Notes: a model not told the origin generated them from the letters alone. A stretch of DNA of 38,245 bases from Candidatus Wildermuthbacteria bacterium RIFCSPHIGHO2_01_FULL_48_27b (GCA_001824915.1 MHTS01000009.1:1-38245); one strand, 5' to 3'. Counted from the first letter of the stretch, positions 29,735-37,182 are shown. Made by a program: numbers and translations.

Positions 29735-30337
29735 TTCCAGAATTCCGTCTAAATTAACGTCGTAGAGAATTTTTTCCTGAATTATCTTATATTGCATGAG
29801 TTCGTCTTTGGAAAACCAATGGGGAATTTCTTTCTCCGCCTCTTCATGCGTGCCTGACGCATGGATAAGATTTCGCACCGCACGGCTATCTCCATCTGCC
29901 ATTTGATAAGAATCGAGCATATAGTCGCCCCGGATGGTCCCCACGTCTGAGGAACGGGGTTCTGTGCCTCCGGTGAGCTTTCGCACCACCTCCACGGCAT
30001 GCGCGCCCTGCCACACCATAGCCACCACCGGGCCTGCTGTAATATATTTTTTAAGCCCTTCGAGCACACGCTGTCCTACCTCTTCAGGATTCTCGGAAGG
30101 GGGCGTTAACCCTCTCTTTTTATAGCTTTCAATTGCTTTTTCCCCTACTTTCCGCTTCCAGCTAGGATCCAGCAAATAATGTTTCTCCACCATTTCTTCT
30201 GAAGGGACAAACATCTTCAAACCCACGAGCTTCAATCCCACGCGTTCGTAGCGATTGATAATCTCGCCCACGAGCGAGCGTTGAATGCCGTCGGGCTTAA
30301 TAATCGCGAGGGTTTGTTCTTCTTTTGGATGTGTCAT
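29732..30337 (-). CDS. ndk: Nucleoside diphosphate kinase, long form
   Basis: The protein has 201 residues. It has TLAIIKPDGIQRSLVGEIINRYE, GPVVAMVWQGAHAVEVVRKLTG, GTIRGDY and the catalytic histidine in NLIHASGTHEEAEKEI (usually NxxHGSDS). The usual length is 135-150; here there are about 25 extra residues around KAIESYKKRGLTPPSENPEE, a short insertion after GDYMLDSYQ and a 20-residue C-terminal tail. It balances NTP pools. The ATG at 30337 is 25 bases past the upstream stop; an in-frame start at 30391 would lie inside that gene. Confidence 0.92.
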   Translation of the reverse strand: MTHPKEEQTLAIIKPDGIQRSLVGEIINRYERVGLKLVGLKMFVPSEEMVEKHYLLDPSWKRKVGEKAIESYKKRGLTPPSENPEEVGQRVLEGLKKYITAGPVVAMVWQGAHAVEVVRKLTGGTEPRSSDVGTIRGDYMLDSYQMADGDSRAVRNLIHASGTHEEAEKEIPHWFSKDELMQYKIIQEKILYDVNLDGILE

Positions 30338-30362
30338 AACAAAGGCTGACTTATTATTTACT

Positions 30363-31220
30363 TTACCAAATGCGCATTGCTGTTCCGTCACTTGTTATGA
30401 GTATATCCCCATTTAAGTCTGAACGCAAGACGGGGATGCCAAACGCGGCGAAACGTTCCAGCACCTCTTGAGCAGGATGCCCATAGCGGTTTTTCGCCCC
30501 TACCTGTATAACGGCAATCCGGGGCGATAAGGCGGCAAGAAAAGATTCAGAGCTCGAGGTCTTGCTGCCGTGGTGAGGCACTTTCAGAACATCTGCGCGC
30601 AGATTATCTTTTTCCTCCAGCAATTTCTGCTCAATTGTTTTCTCAATATCGCCAGTAAAGAGGAAAGAACGACCACCAAACACGAGCCGAGAAATAATAG
30701 AAGTATTGTTTACCGCTCTGGCGCTAGCTATAGCAGAAGCGTCAGGATACAAAATCTCCAGAAAAGCGTTTGCGGAATTTTGCGACCAGACGAGTTTTTG
30801 CGGAGCGCGAGCCAGAATGACTCGAGCATCTTCTGCCAGAAGCGCTCTCTCCCAAGCCGCGAAAATATTGGTGTCCTTCTCTACGCCAGTCCACAAAACA
30901 TTCTTCACGGCATAGCGCTTAAGCACATCCACCAAGCCGCTTATATGGTCTGCTTCCGGATGGGTTAAAACCATCAAGTCAATTGTTTGGTCCCAAAAAG
31001 GCATTGCTTTACCAAGCTTTTCACTGACTACTGAACTAGGCCCGCCGTCAATCAAAATTTGATGGGCTTGGGGCGTTTCGACAAAAATTGCATCGCCTTG
31101 CCCGACGTCAAAGAATGTTACGCGCAAACCACTCCCAGCCGCCACATACCCCCAAGCTACCCAATTGGCAAATAATAAAGCGCACAACAGCCCTATTGCA
31201 TATCCTCGCCATTTCTCCAT
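30363..31220 (-). CDS. ComEC/Rec2-like metallo-beta-lactamase protein
   Basis: The protein has 285 residues. One N-terminal membrane segment (about 5-25), then the MBL domain: FFDVGQGDAIFVETP, the metal motif THPEADHISG (x-His-x-x-x-Asp-His), FTGDIEKT and PHHGSKTSSS. It is like the C-terminal domain of the DNA-uptake protein ComEC but without its channel part. It is likely anchored with the domain outside. It may be a nuclease for incoming DNA; that is inference. The ATG has an extended -10 box (TGTTAGAAT) exactly 6 bases upstream. Confidence 0.88.
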   Translation of the reverse strand: MEKWRGYAIGLLCALLFANWVAWGYVAAGSGLRVTFFDVGQGDAIFVETPQAHQILIDGGPSSVVSEKLGKAMPFWDQTIDLMVLTHPEADHISGLVDVLKRYAVKNVLWTGVEKDTNIFAAWERALLAEDARVILARAPQKLVWSQNSANAFLEILYPDASAIASARAVNNTSIISRLVFGGRSFLFTGDIEKTIEQKLLEEKDNLRADVLKVPHHGSKTSSSESFLAALSPRIAVIQVGAKNRYGHPAQEVLERFAAFGIPVLRSDLNGDILITSDGTAMRIW

Positions 31221-31226
31221 TGGATT

Positions 31227-31235
31227 ATTCTAACA
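31227..31235 (-). promoter_or_regulatory. Leaderless-type extended -10 promoter of the MBL gene
   Basis: TGTTAGAAT on the minus strand, six bases (AATCCA), then ATG at 31220. The start site would be the A of the start codon. Confidence 0.5.
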
Positions 31236-31239
31236 CAAA

Positions 31240-31261
31240 GCCACGCCAGATATGGCGTGGC
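31240..31261 (-). terminator. Perfect 9-bp hairpin after the DUF5679 gene
   Basis: GCCACGCCA pairs with TGGCGTGGC (loop of 4). On the minus strand only TTTG follows, so termination may be weak. It separates the DUF5679 gene from the MBL promoter. Confidence 0.5.
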
Positions 31262-31293
31262 AGAGACATTGTGGCCAAAATCCCTAATATACT

Positions 31294-31461
31294 TTATGCC
31301 GCGGACATCGGAAGGATCTTGAACATCCCCGTTCCACAAACAGGGCAAGTTCCTTTCATAGCGGGGCGCGTGCCGCCGCCTTTCTTCTTGATCTCGGTCT
31401 TTTCCTCGTTCGTCATCTCGCGCTTTGCCTTACACTTTACGCAGTAGCCTTCGGTTGGCAT
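31294..31461 (-). CDS. DUF5679 zinc-ribbon protein
   Basis: The protein has 55 residues. It starts MPTEGYCVKCKAKREM and has TRPAMKGTCPVCGTGMFKI. Cys7, Cys10, Cys39 and Cys42 form a zinc ribbon. This family is common in CPR and other bacteria, of unknown function. The GGG stretch replaces the usual NGR turn. No clear Shine-Dalgarno site precedes the ATG. Confidence 0.88.
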   Translation of the reverse strand: MPTEGYCVKCKAKREMTNEEKTEIKKKGGGTRPAMKGTCPVCGTGMFKILPMSAA

Positions 31462-31573
31462 AGAAAAAATAAATAATTAAAGCTGATAGAATGACCTTGA
31501 ACTATTACTTTAGCTTAAATTAAAGCAGAGGATACGTCAAGCTTCTTTTCCCCACTCCCTCTCGAATATACAC

Positions 31574-31600
31574 ATGAACTCCCCGCTTAGAGGAGTTCAT
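31574..31600. repeat. Inverted repeat between the two zinc-ribbon genes
   Basis: ATGAACTCC (31574-31582) pairs perfectly with GGAGTTCAT (31592-31600), loop of 9. There is no T run. It may be a weak end signal for the gene at 31609 or a processing site. Confidence 0.5.
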
Positions 31601-31608
31601 GTATAGTC

Positions 31609-31785
31609 TTATCTTCGGAAGTCTCTTCGTGGCCTGCTGTCTCGGTGCTTGCTGTAGCAGTCGCTACAATACACCGGACGGTCGCCGCTTGGCTTAAACG
31701 GCACCTGGGTATCTTTGCCGCAATCGGCGCATACCGCAGGAAACATTTCACGTTCGAATCGTCCGTACTGATTCTCGTTTTCCAC
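31609..31785 (-). CDS. Small CxxC...CxxC zinc-binding protein
   Basis: The protein has 58 residues from a GTG at 31785; an ATG 13 codons downstream is the alternative. The core is FPAVCADCGKDTQVPFKPSG and DRPVYCSDCYSKHR. Cys19, Cys22, Cys40 and Cys43 can bind zinc. Short proteins with the CADCGK...VPFKP...PVYCxxC pattern are widespread in CPR and some archaea; the function is unknown. The basic end (RPRRDFRR) could touch nucleic acid. An in-frame stop far upstream leaves no longer start of good quality. Confidence 0.8.
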   Translation of the reverse strand: MENENQYGRFEREMFPAVCADCGKDTQVPFKPSGDRPVYCSDCYSKHRDSRPRRDFRR

Positions 31786-31879
31786 TAGTATTGAGAAGTT
31801 AAAATCAACTTCGGTTCTCAGTGTGCCACTTTTTTATGAAGGCACAATACTACATATACTTCGACGAGAGTACACGGGT

Positions 31880-31909
31880 ATCGTATCACCCCTTGACCTG
31901 TTTTGTCAA
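31880..31909 (-). promoter_or_regulatory. Promoter of the zinc-binding protein gene
   Basis: A perfect TTGACA, an 18-base spacer, and the extended -10 TGATACGAT on the minus strand. The leader is about 88 bases and can form TGTGCC/GGCACA and GAAGTT/AACTTC hairpins before the GTG. A divergent plus-strand promoter (TTGACC 31893-31898, TTATAA 31916-31921) overlaps it. Confidence 0.55.
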
Positions 31910-31929
31910 CCCCGCTTATAAAAGCCAAA

Positions 31930-32133
31930 CCCCCCTTTGTGGAGGAGGTAAGGAGGCTTTCTTCTGTGGCCCGAGGGCTCTCCGCCTGCTTTGAGCCCTC
32001 GGGCCCGGTGCTAAGGAGAATCTCTCGCTGCCATAGTAAGTTTACGGCTTTATTTTTTTATTCGACCTTTTTTGCCCCCTTCTTTTTTCTCAGTAAAATA
32101 GTTAATGTTGTTTGTTTTTTAAACCTTTCTTCC
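31930..32133 (-). ncRNA. Putative non-coding transcript with a 12-bp hairpin
   Basis: The 451 bases at 31786-32236 hold no convincing gene. A consensus promoter (32140-32168) fires on the minus strand into A-rich sequence and then a perfect 12-bp hairpin, GCCCGAGGGCTC (31969-31980) with GAGCCCTCGGGC (31993-32004). The transcript's first bases GTGGA can pair with TCCAC at its far end (about 31938-31942), which would close the fold. A weak hairpin and TTTT near 31920-31950 could end it. A plus-strand RNA from the overlapping divergent promoter is the alternative. No known RNA family was recognised. Confidence 0.35.
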
Positions 32134-32139
32134 ACTTTC

Positions 32140-32168
32140 ATTATATTTTTTATTCCATATGCTGTCAA
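32140..32168 (-). promoter_or_regulatory. Perfect consensus sigma70 promoter
   Basis: TTGACA, a 17-base spacer, and TATAAT on the minus strand, the only perfect match to both boxes in the window. The start would be near 32133. No gene follows for about 350 bases, which argues for an RNA gene. Confidence 0.7.
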
Positions 32169-32236
32169 TATCTAAAACAACGAATCATTGCTCGCGTTTA
32201 ACTTGTGCGGTTTTCCACAAGTTATTAACAACACGT

Positions 32237-33055
32237 CTACTGCAAAAATACAGAGATAATGGTGAGAACGCCAAACAGAAAAACAAAATAAGCAAAATTA
32301 ACGTTGCGGGCAATACGGAACAACAGATGAATACTAAGGATACCGAAAAGAAACGCGAAAATAGCGCCAAAAATCAAGGAGGTATTCAGCTCAATCCCCC
32401 CTTTCGCGTACAAAAAAATATTGGCGCCAAGCACTGCCGGCAAGCTCATTAAAAAGCTTATGCGCAGAGCGGTGGTGTCTGAATAGTTTCGCAAAAGCAA
32501 AGCAGAAATAGTTAAACCGGAACGCGAAAGCCCGGGCAAAACCGTAAGCCCTTGGATAACACCAAGTAGAGCGCTGTCGCGATCCTGCAAATCCGGGGCC
32601 TCTTTCTGCGCGGCGCGCTTTTTCCGTTTTGCCTGAAATTGCAAAAGCGCGGTTCCCAAAAGCAATATCCCAACGCTTCCGGTAACAACTTTTGTAGAAG
32701 CCATTATGTCCCGTTCTACGGAAGGCAAAATTACTGCAAACACAAGGTAGCCGACTGCCGCGCCCAAAAGCGTCGAGAGCAAGAGAAACCGAGCCATCCG
32801 TTCAGTCTCGCCTTCCTGGAATATGCGGCGAGGACGAAACAGTATTTTTATAAGAGCAATTACGTCATCGCGCAAATACCACGCTGCTGCCAAAAACGTA
32901 CCGAGATGCAAAAACAGGGCAAATCCAATGAGTTCCGTTACGGTTTCTTCTCCTCCGAAGAAATTTGCTTTCACGAGTATAACAGCCGCTTCCGAGCTTA
33001 TCGGCAGCCACTCTGTGATTCCCTGAATTATTCCTAATATAATTCCTTCAAGCAT
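32237..33055 (-). CDS. uppP: Undecaprenyl-diphosphatase
   Basis: This membrane enzyme has 272 residues and recycles the lipid carrier for cell-wall and surface-polysaccharide synthesis. The first motif QGITEWLPISSEA spans about 11-23 (Glu15), and the second, PGLSRSGLTIS, is at about 173-183 with its essential Arg. There are about eight membrane segments. It was also called BacA, since extra copies give bacitracin resistance. It follows the DoxX gene after 16 bases. Confidence 0.95.
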   Translation of the reverse strand: MLEGIILGIIQGITEWLPISSEAAVILVKANFFGGEETVTELIGFALFLHLGTFLAAAWYLRDDVIALIKILFRPRRIFQEGETERMARFLLLSTLLGAAVGYLVFAVILPSVERDIMASTKVVTGSVGILLLGTALLQFQAKRKKRAAQKEAPDLQDRDSALLGVIQGLTVLPGLSRSGLTISALLLRNYSDTTALRISFLMSLPAVLGANIFLYAKGGIELNTSLIFGAIFAFLFGILSIHLLFRIARNVNFAYFVFLFGVLTIISVFLQ

Positions 33056-33071
33056 AACACATCATGCATAC

Positions 33072-33554
33072 TTATCCCCAAAACCTATATTTTCGAGAGA
33101 CAAAAGGTTCTAATCCCCATGCGCGGCCAGCACGAAAAACCGCAAGTGCCACGAACGCCAACGCATAGACGATATGCTCGTCAACAAGAACCGAATTCAT
33201 ACCAATATAGGGTACCGTAATCTGCGGGAAGAATTCAAACGCTTTCATCTCAACAGCCGGGAAATAATAAAGCAGCATTAATATCGCTCCACCTATTGAA
33301 CTCACGCGCACAAACACGCCAAGCAAGAGCGAAACGCCAAGCAACGTAAGGCCCCATTCGTTTACGAGGTTTGTGATAGGCAGAATCCCGGGTGATGCCA
33401 ACCAGCTGTAAAATGCCGGAAATGTTTTTGCGTTGTTGAGGTATCCCGCCGCCGACCAGTCAGAATCCAGCACCTTCGTAATCCCCGTGTAGAAGAACAG
33501 CAACCCCAACCCCACCCGCAGCAAGAATAAAGAGCTTTTTTCGTACAGAGTCAT
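33072..33554 (-). CDS. DoxX-family membrane protein
   Basis: The protein has 160 residues and four membrane segments. The start LLRVGLGLLFFYTGITKVLD and the middle LGVSLLLGVFVRVSSIGGAILML are typical of DoxX/TQO-small-subunit-like proteins. Some members work with thiol oxidants and sulfur oxidation. The nearby thiol-disulfide genes fit, but the exact role is unknown. The -10 box TATACT (33561-33566) is exactly 6 bases before the ATG. Confidence 0.85.
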   Translation of the reverse strand: MTLYEKSSLFLLRVGLGLLFFYTGITKVLDSDWSAAGYLNNAKTFPAFYSWLASPGILPITNLVNEWGLTLLGVSLLLGVFVRVSSIGGAILMLLYYFPAVEMKAFEFFPQITVPYIGMNSVLVDEHIVYALAFVALAVFRAGRAWGLEPFVSRKYRFWG

Positions 33555-33560
33555 TTATAT

Positions 33561-33566
33561 AGTATA
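33561..33566 (-). promoter_or_regulatory. Leaderless-type -10 promoter of the DoxX gene
   Basis: TATACT on the minus strand, six bases (ATATAA), then ATG at 33554. It separates DoxX-uppP from the thiol block. Confidence 0.45.
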
Positions 33567-33597
33567 CACCAAACACGCCGACAATCCCACCGTTTGT

Positions 33598-34416
33598 CTA
33601 TACCAAAGTGTAGGTTTCCTGGAGGAGGCGATTGGCGAGCGAGGGGTGGAAACCGAATTTTTTCTGCAGATCGGACAGAGAATACTGAAGGAGATCGCGC
33701 ACAAACATAAGATTTTGTTTTGCAAACTGCTCTTTTACAAAGCGATTAGCCGATGACAATACTGTTACTGGATACAGGGACTTCCCTTCTATAAGTTGCT
33801 CTAAGCTTCCCGATTTTGGATATTGCCAGCCAAGAAGCTGGATATTCATGCAAGTAGCATAGGTAATCGCACTTTTGGTAAACTTGGTGTTCGTAACCAC
33901 CCATGCTACGTGTTTTTTCTCCTCAAATTTTTTATGTGCCGCCGTAATGTCCAAGAATCTGGCATATGAGTACATTGCCACCTGCACATCGGTTTTGAAT
34001 CCCCTTCTATTGTGATATTTGAGTTCTATAATATGGTGCACATTCTCTTTTTCTGCCAGAATGTCAATTTCGTGGGAAAGACAATGCCCCTTCATAATTG
34101 TCCCCACTTGAGTTTTGTATCCATACTCTCGTAGAATGGCTGCCACATATTCTTCAAAGAAAAATCCGGCAGGCCCAAGCTCCATAATGGCGCTTCGCAG
34201 GCGGTATCGCGCGGCGAGCAGTAAATCTTCTTTCGCGAGGTAGCGCACGGTCTTCTTTTCTATTTGTTCGGTGCTGGCGTTAGGACGAAGCTCTTGTTCA
34301 ACCAAAACACACACTTTCCGCACCACTCTATCGGGCGCGCCTGCGAGCCGAAGCGAACGACAGAACTTATCGCGATCAAATGTTTCCGTTTCTCCGGAAC
34401 CCTTCAAAATATCCAT
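33598..34416 (-). CDS. ATP-cone domain fused to a PD-(D/E)xK nuclease-like domain
   Basis: The protein has 272 residues. An ATP-cone spans about 1-85 (GETETFDRDKFCRSLRLAG and the following helices), as in ribonucleotide reductase regulators. A restriction-nuclease-like fold spans about 86-200 with Glu88/89, Asp118 (SHEIDILAE), Glu131 and Lys133 (IIELKYH). The C-terminal part (about 225-272: MFVRDLLQYSLSDLQKKFGFHPSLANRL, in parts) looks like a helix-hairpin-helix segment. An ATP- or dATP-gated nuclease is the simple reading, not shown by sequence. The ATG at 34416 overlaps the VKOR gene by 41 bases, so it is co-transcribed with the thiol genes. Confidence 0.82.
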   Translation of the reverse strand: MDILKGSGETETFDRDKFCRSLRLAGAPDRVVRKVCVLVEQELRPNASTEQIEKKTVRYLAKEDLLLAARYRLRSAIMELGPAGFFFEEYVAAILREYGYKTQVGTIMKGHCLSHEIDILAEKENVHHIIELKYHNRRGFKTDVQVAMYSYARFLDITAAHKKFEEKKHVAWVVTNTKFTKSAITYATCMNIQLLGWQYPKSGSLEQLIEGKSLYPVTVLSSANRFVKEQFAKQNLMFVRDLLQYSLSDLQKKFGFHPSLANRLLQETYTLV

Positions 34417-34855
34417 GATAAATGAAATAAACTGATATGACAAACAAAGATGTAGTCAACAAGCCGGAAACCAAGCAGTAGAAACAAAGCGCGTCCAGCA
34501 AAACTATCTGCGCGAACACAAACCAAAGCGTAGCTAAAAATCCTCCTATCGGCAAAAGCACAGCCCCCTTCAGAAATACCGCGTTTTTACGATCAAGAAA
34601 CGCGACAATCAAAAGCAAAACCGCAAGGTAGTAAAAAGCTCCAAACAGCGCCACAGGCATCCCAAATACAGTGGCATACTGGCTGCTTAAGACCTGTTCG
34701 CATCCATTCAAAATAGAACAAGGTATTTCAAACCCGAGGTAATGCTTGGCTGTAAGGTAAGCAGCATCGAGAAATCCCGCGAAACTCAAACCCAGCATGC
34801 AAAATATCCACCAGCGGGGCACGGGTTTACTCTGCAGGTTCTGCGGAAGTTCCAT
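34376..34855 (-). CDS. Vitamin K epoxide reductase (VKOR) family protein
   Basis: This membrane protein has 159 residues and four or five segments. The loop cysteines Cys46 and Cys52 (PCSILNGCEQVL) and the active-site Cys124-x-x-Cys127 (DALCFYCLVSG) are present. It takes electrons from DsbA-like proteins and passes them to quinone, so it does the job of DsbB. It has no fused thioredoxin domain; the two DsbA-like genes just upstream supply that part. It overlaps the upstream gene by 29 bases. Confidence 0.92.
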   Translation of the reverse strand: MELPQNLQSKPVPRWWIFCMLGLSFAGFLDAAYLTAKHYLGFEIPCSILNGCEQVLSSQYATVFGMPVALFGAFYYLAVLLLIVAFLDRKNAVFLKGAVLLPIGGFLATLWFVFAQIVLLDALCFYCLVSGLLTTSLFVISVYFIYHGYFEGFRRNGNI

Positions 34856-35504
34856 GTTGCTCTAGAGCCGCCAACACAAGCTGGCGGAGTTGTTCATACG
34901 TTTGCGGGTTTGAAATCCGCACTCCCCTGAAGAAAAAAGAGGGGGTACTGTTTAGGCCATCTGCAAGCGCGGACGCATAATCTTCTTGCACGCGATCGCG
35001 CACTTCGTTTGATTTCAAATCGTTGCGAAATTGCTGCTCGTCCAAACCCACAGAAACGGCGTATTCCGCGAACGTATCCTCGGGGTTGGATATTTTCGCC
35101 CACGAAGATTGTTTTTCGAACAAAACATCGTGCATTTCCCAAAATTTTCCCTGGAGAGCTGCTGCTTGCGCCGCTCGCGCTGAAAGCTCCGCATTCGGGT
35201 GAATTTGCCGCAAAGGCAGATGGCGATACGCAACCGCTATTTCGCTGCCGAATTCCTGCTCCAACTGCTTAATAAGGGGAACGTACGCAGCGCACGCGGG
35301 ACACTGAAAATCACCGTACTCTACCAACACCAATGAAGAATCACGATTCCCCTTGATATTGTCGCGCGCGGAAACAGGAAGGGAAAGTTGCGAGCCAAAG
35401 CCATTTTGTTGATCTTGAGCAGGAGGGGTAGCGAAAGAAAGCACCAGAAAAATTCCGGCCGCAACCGCAACGCCTACTCCACCCCAAATAAAAATACTTT
35501 TCAT
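34827..35504 (-). CDS. DsbA-like thiol-disulfide oxidoreductase 2 (CPAC)
   Basis: The protein has 225 residues. An N-terminal membrane anchor spans about 5-24, then a DsbA/DSBA-like thioredoxin fold with Cys68-Pro-Ala-Cys71 in YGDFQCPACAAY. The cis-Pro loop is in NSTPSFFFRG. It forms disulfides in exported proteins. The ATG overlaps the upstream dsbA-like stop by 4 bases (ATGA). Confidence 0.92.
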   Translation of the reverse strand: MKSIFIWGGVGVAVAAGIFLVLSFATPPAQDQQNGFGSQLSLPVSARDNIKGNRDSSLVLVEYGDFQCPACAAYVPLIKQLEQEFGSEIAVAYRHLPLRQIHPNAELSARAAQAAALQGKFWEMHDVLFEKQSSWAKISNPEDTFAEYAVSVGLDEQQFRNDLKSNEVRDRVQEDYASALADGLNSTPSFFFRGVRISNPQTYEQLRQLVLAALEQHGTSAEPAE

Positions 35505-36193
35505 AATTTTCCTAATTCTGCATCAATAATTGCTTTTAAGTTGGCGTATGGAAGCGCGCCCCGGACAGGAGTATTATTCACGAAACTTCCCGGCGTACCG
35601 GCTATGCCAAAACTTACACCCTCCTGAAGTTGCGCTTCTACTTTATTTGTGTATGTGTGCGCGCTCACGCATGTATCAAACTGAGCCATATTAACTCCAA
35701 CTTGCTCTGCGACTTCCCGATAGAGCGCATTACCCAAGCGCTGTTGATTTGCAAACATCGCGTCCGCGAACTGCCAAAAACCCTCTGAACCCTTTTGTTC
35801 GCCCACACATTCTGCGGCTTCGGCCGCCGGCCTTGCTTCAGGATGAATCTGATCAAGCGGGAAATGCCTGTATATCCATCTCACCTGATCACCATATTCT
35901 TCTAACGCCTGTAGCATTGTTGGATGAAACTGCCTGCAGAACGGACACTGAAAGTCGGAGTATTCAATAATCGCAATAGGAGCTGAAGGATTACCCCGAA
36001 TATAATCTCCGGCGCTTACGGTAGGAACTGAACCGACAACTTTATTATCTTCGGGCAGGTCGCCTCCTGTTTGCGCGGACAAACCTTGCTGGGCAGGAAT
36101 ATTCAAGCCTCCGGTAGCGAAGACCGCAATTGCTATTATTACTCCCGCTCCAAGAATTGAGGCAGGAACGAACAGTTTTTTGTAGTTTTCCAT
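35501..36193 (-). CDS. DsbA-like thiol-disulfide oxidoreductase 1 (CPFC)
   Basis: The protein has 230 residues. A membrane anchor spans about 9-28, then a thioredoxin fold with Cys83-Pro-Phe-Cys86 in YSDFQCPFCRQFHP. The cis-Pro loop is in GIAGTPGSFVNN. An extra Cys pair (Cys in AAECVGE and DTCVSAH) could form a structural disulfide. A TATAAT (36208-36213) lies 14 bases before the ATG. Confidence 0.92.
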   Translation of the reverse strand: MENYKKLFVPASILGAGVIIAIAVFATGGLNIPAQQGLSAQTGGDLPEDNKVVGSVPTVSAGDYIRGNPSAPIAIIEYSDFQCPFCRQFHPTMLQALEEYGDQVRWIYRHFPLDQIHPEARPAAEAAECVGEQKGSEGFWQFADAMFANQQRLGNALYREVAEQVGVNMAQFDTCVSAHTYTNKVEAQLQEGVSFGIAGTPGSFVNNTPVRGALPYANLKAIIDAELGKL

Positions 36194-36237
36194 AAAAAAG
36201 TTAGCTTATTATATACCCTCTAGCCTATCATATGAAC

Positions 36238-37167
36238 TTAGCCTCTCGCAAGATGTTCGTATGCTGCAGTAGCTGCCACAGCCCCCGTAGCCGCCGCTGT
36301 AATATCCTGCTTAAAACTACCGAAATGCGTCGTGGCGTCGCCCGCCGCGAAAATACCGGGCACCCGCGTTCGCATCATATTATCCACCTTCATATATCCT
36401 TTCTCGTCCAGCTCAAGTCCCAGCTGGTCGGCAAATGCTCTGTCTGGATCGAAGCCAATTTCAATAAACATACCGTCTACCACTAGATCGTCTGATTCTT
36501 CGCCGGTTTTATGCTTTGTACTCGAAAGAACCAACTTTTCCAACTTCTGCGCTCCTACGATCTCCTTGATCTCGTGGTCGAGCAATACCTCTACTTTATC
36601 TCCGAGGTTTTTCATGCGTTCTGCGTTTATTGGCTCTGCGTGCACCTCTGAACCCCGCACAATTAAATAAACTTTCTTTGCGTATTCTGCCAGGAAATTT
36701 ACCCCTTTCACTGAAGAGTCACCTCCACCCACCATTGCCACAGTTTTGCCGCCATACAAAGGACCGTCGCACGTCCAGCAATAGTGCACTCCATTGCCCG
36801 TAAGCTCTTTTTCGTTGGGAAGATTGAGATGGCGCCTTCGAGAACCAATGGCAAGAATCACCGTTGCTCCCTCGAACATTTCTTTTTCGGTGGCCACGCG
36901 GAATCCGTTTTCGCTTTTCTCAATGTTCACCACCCGTCCTTTTGCGATTTCCGCGCCCGCCTCTACTGCCTGCTCTTTCATTATCTTCATCAACTCATAT
37001 CCGTCGAGCGCCTTCACTCCAGGATAATTCTCAATTCGCCCTGCCGTACTTGTTTCCCCGCCAAATTCCCCCGCGACCACAAGGGTGGACATTTTATATC
37101 TGCCCGCGTACAACGCGGCAGCCAACCCCGCCGCTCCCGAACCTACAACAATGAGATCATACTTCAT
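36238..37167 (-). CDS. trxB: Thioredoxin reductase-like flavoprotein
   Basis: The protein has 309 residues. The FAD site is VVGSGAAGLAAALYAGRY. The redox pair is Cys130-Trp-Thr-Cys133 (HYCWTCDGPLYG). The second dinucleotide site GGGDSSVKG is present, but the usual NADPH motif HRRxxxR is replaced by VRGSEVHAEP. The C-terminal FAD block is IFAAGDATT. It would normally pass electrons to thioredoxin; the altered NADPH site suggests another donor. I chose the ATG at 37167, because an extended -10 box (TGATACGAT) lies exactly 6 bases upstream; an ATG two codons earlier would fall inside that spacer. Confidence 0.9.
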   Translation of the reverse strand: MKYDLIVVGSGAAGLAAALYAGRYKMSTLVVAGEFGGETSTAGRIENYPGVKALDGYELMKIMKEQAVEAGAEIAKGRVVNIEKSENGFRVATEKEMFEGATVILAIGSRRRHLNLPNEKELTGNGVHYCWTCDGPLYGGKTVAMVGGGDSSVKGVNFLAEYAKKVYLIVRGSEVHAEPINAERMKNLGDKVEVLLDHEIKEIVGAQKLEKLVLSSTKHKTGEESDDLVVDGMFIEIGFDPDRAFADQLGLELDEKGYMKVDNMMRTRVPGIFAAGDATTHFGSFKQDITAAATGAVAATAAYEHLARG

Positions 37168-37173
37168 GCCCAT

Positions 37174-37182
37174 ATCGTATCA
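37174..37182 (-). promoter_or_regulatory. Leaderless-type extended -10 promoter of trxB
   Basis: TGATACGAT on the minus strand, six bases (ATGGGC), then the ATG at 37167. This favours the second ATG as the start. Confidence 0.5.
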
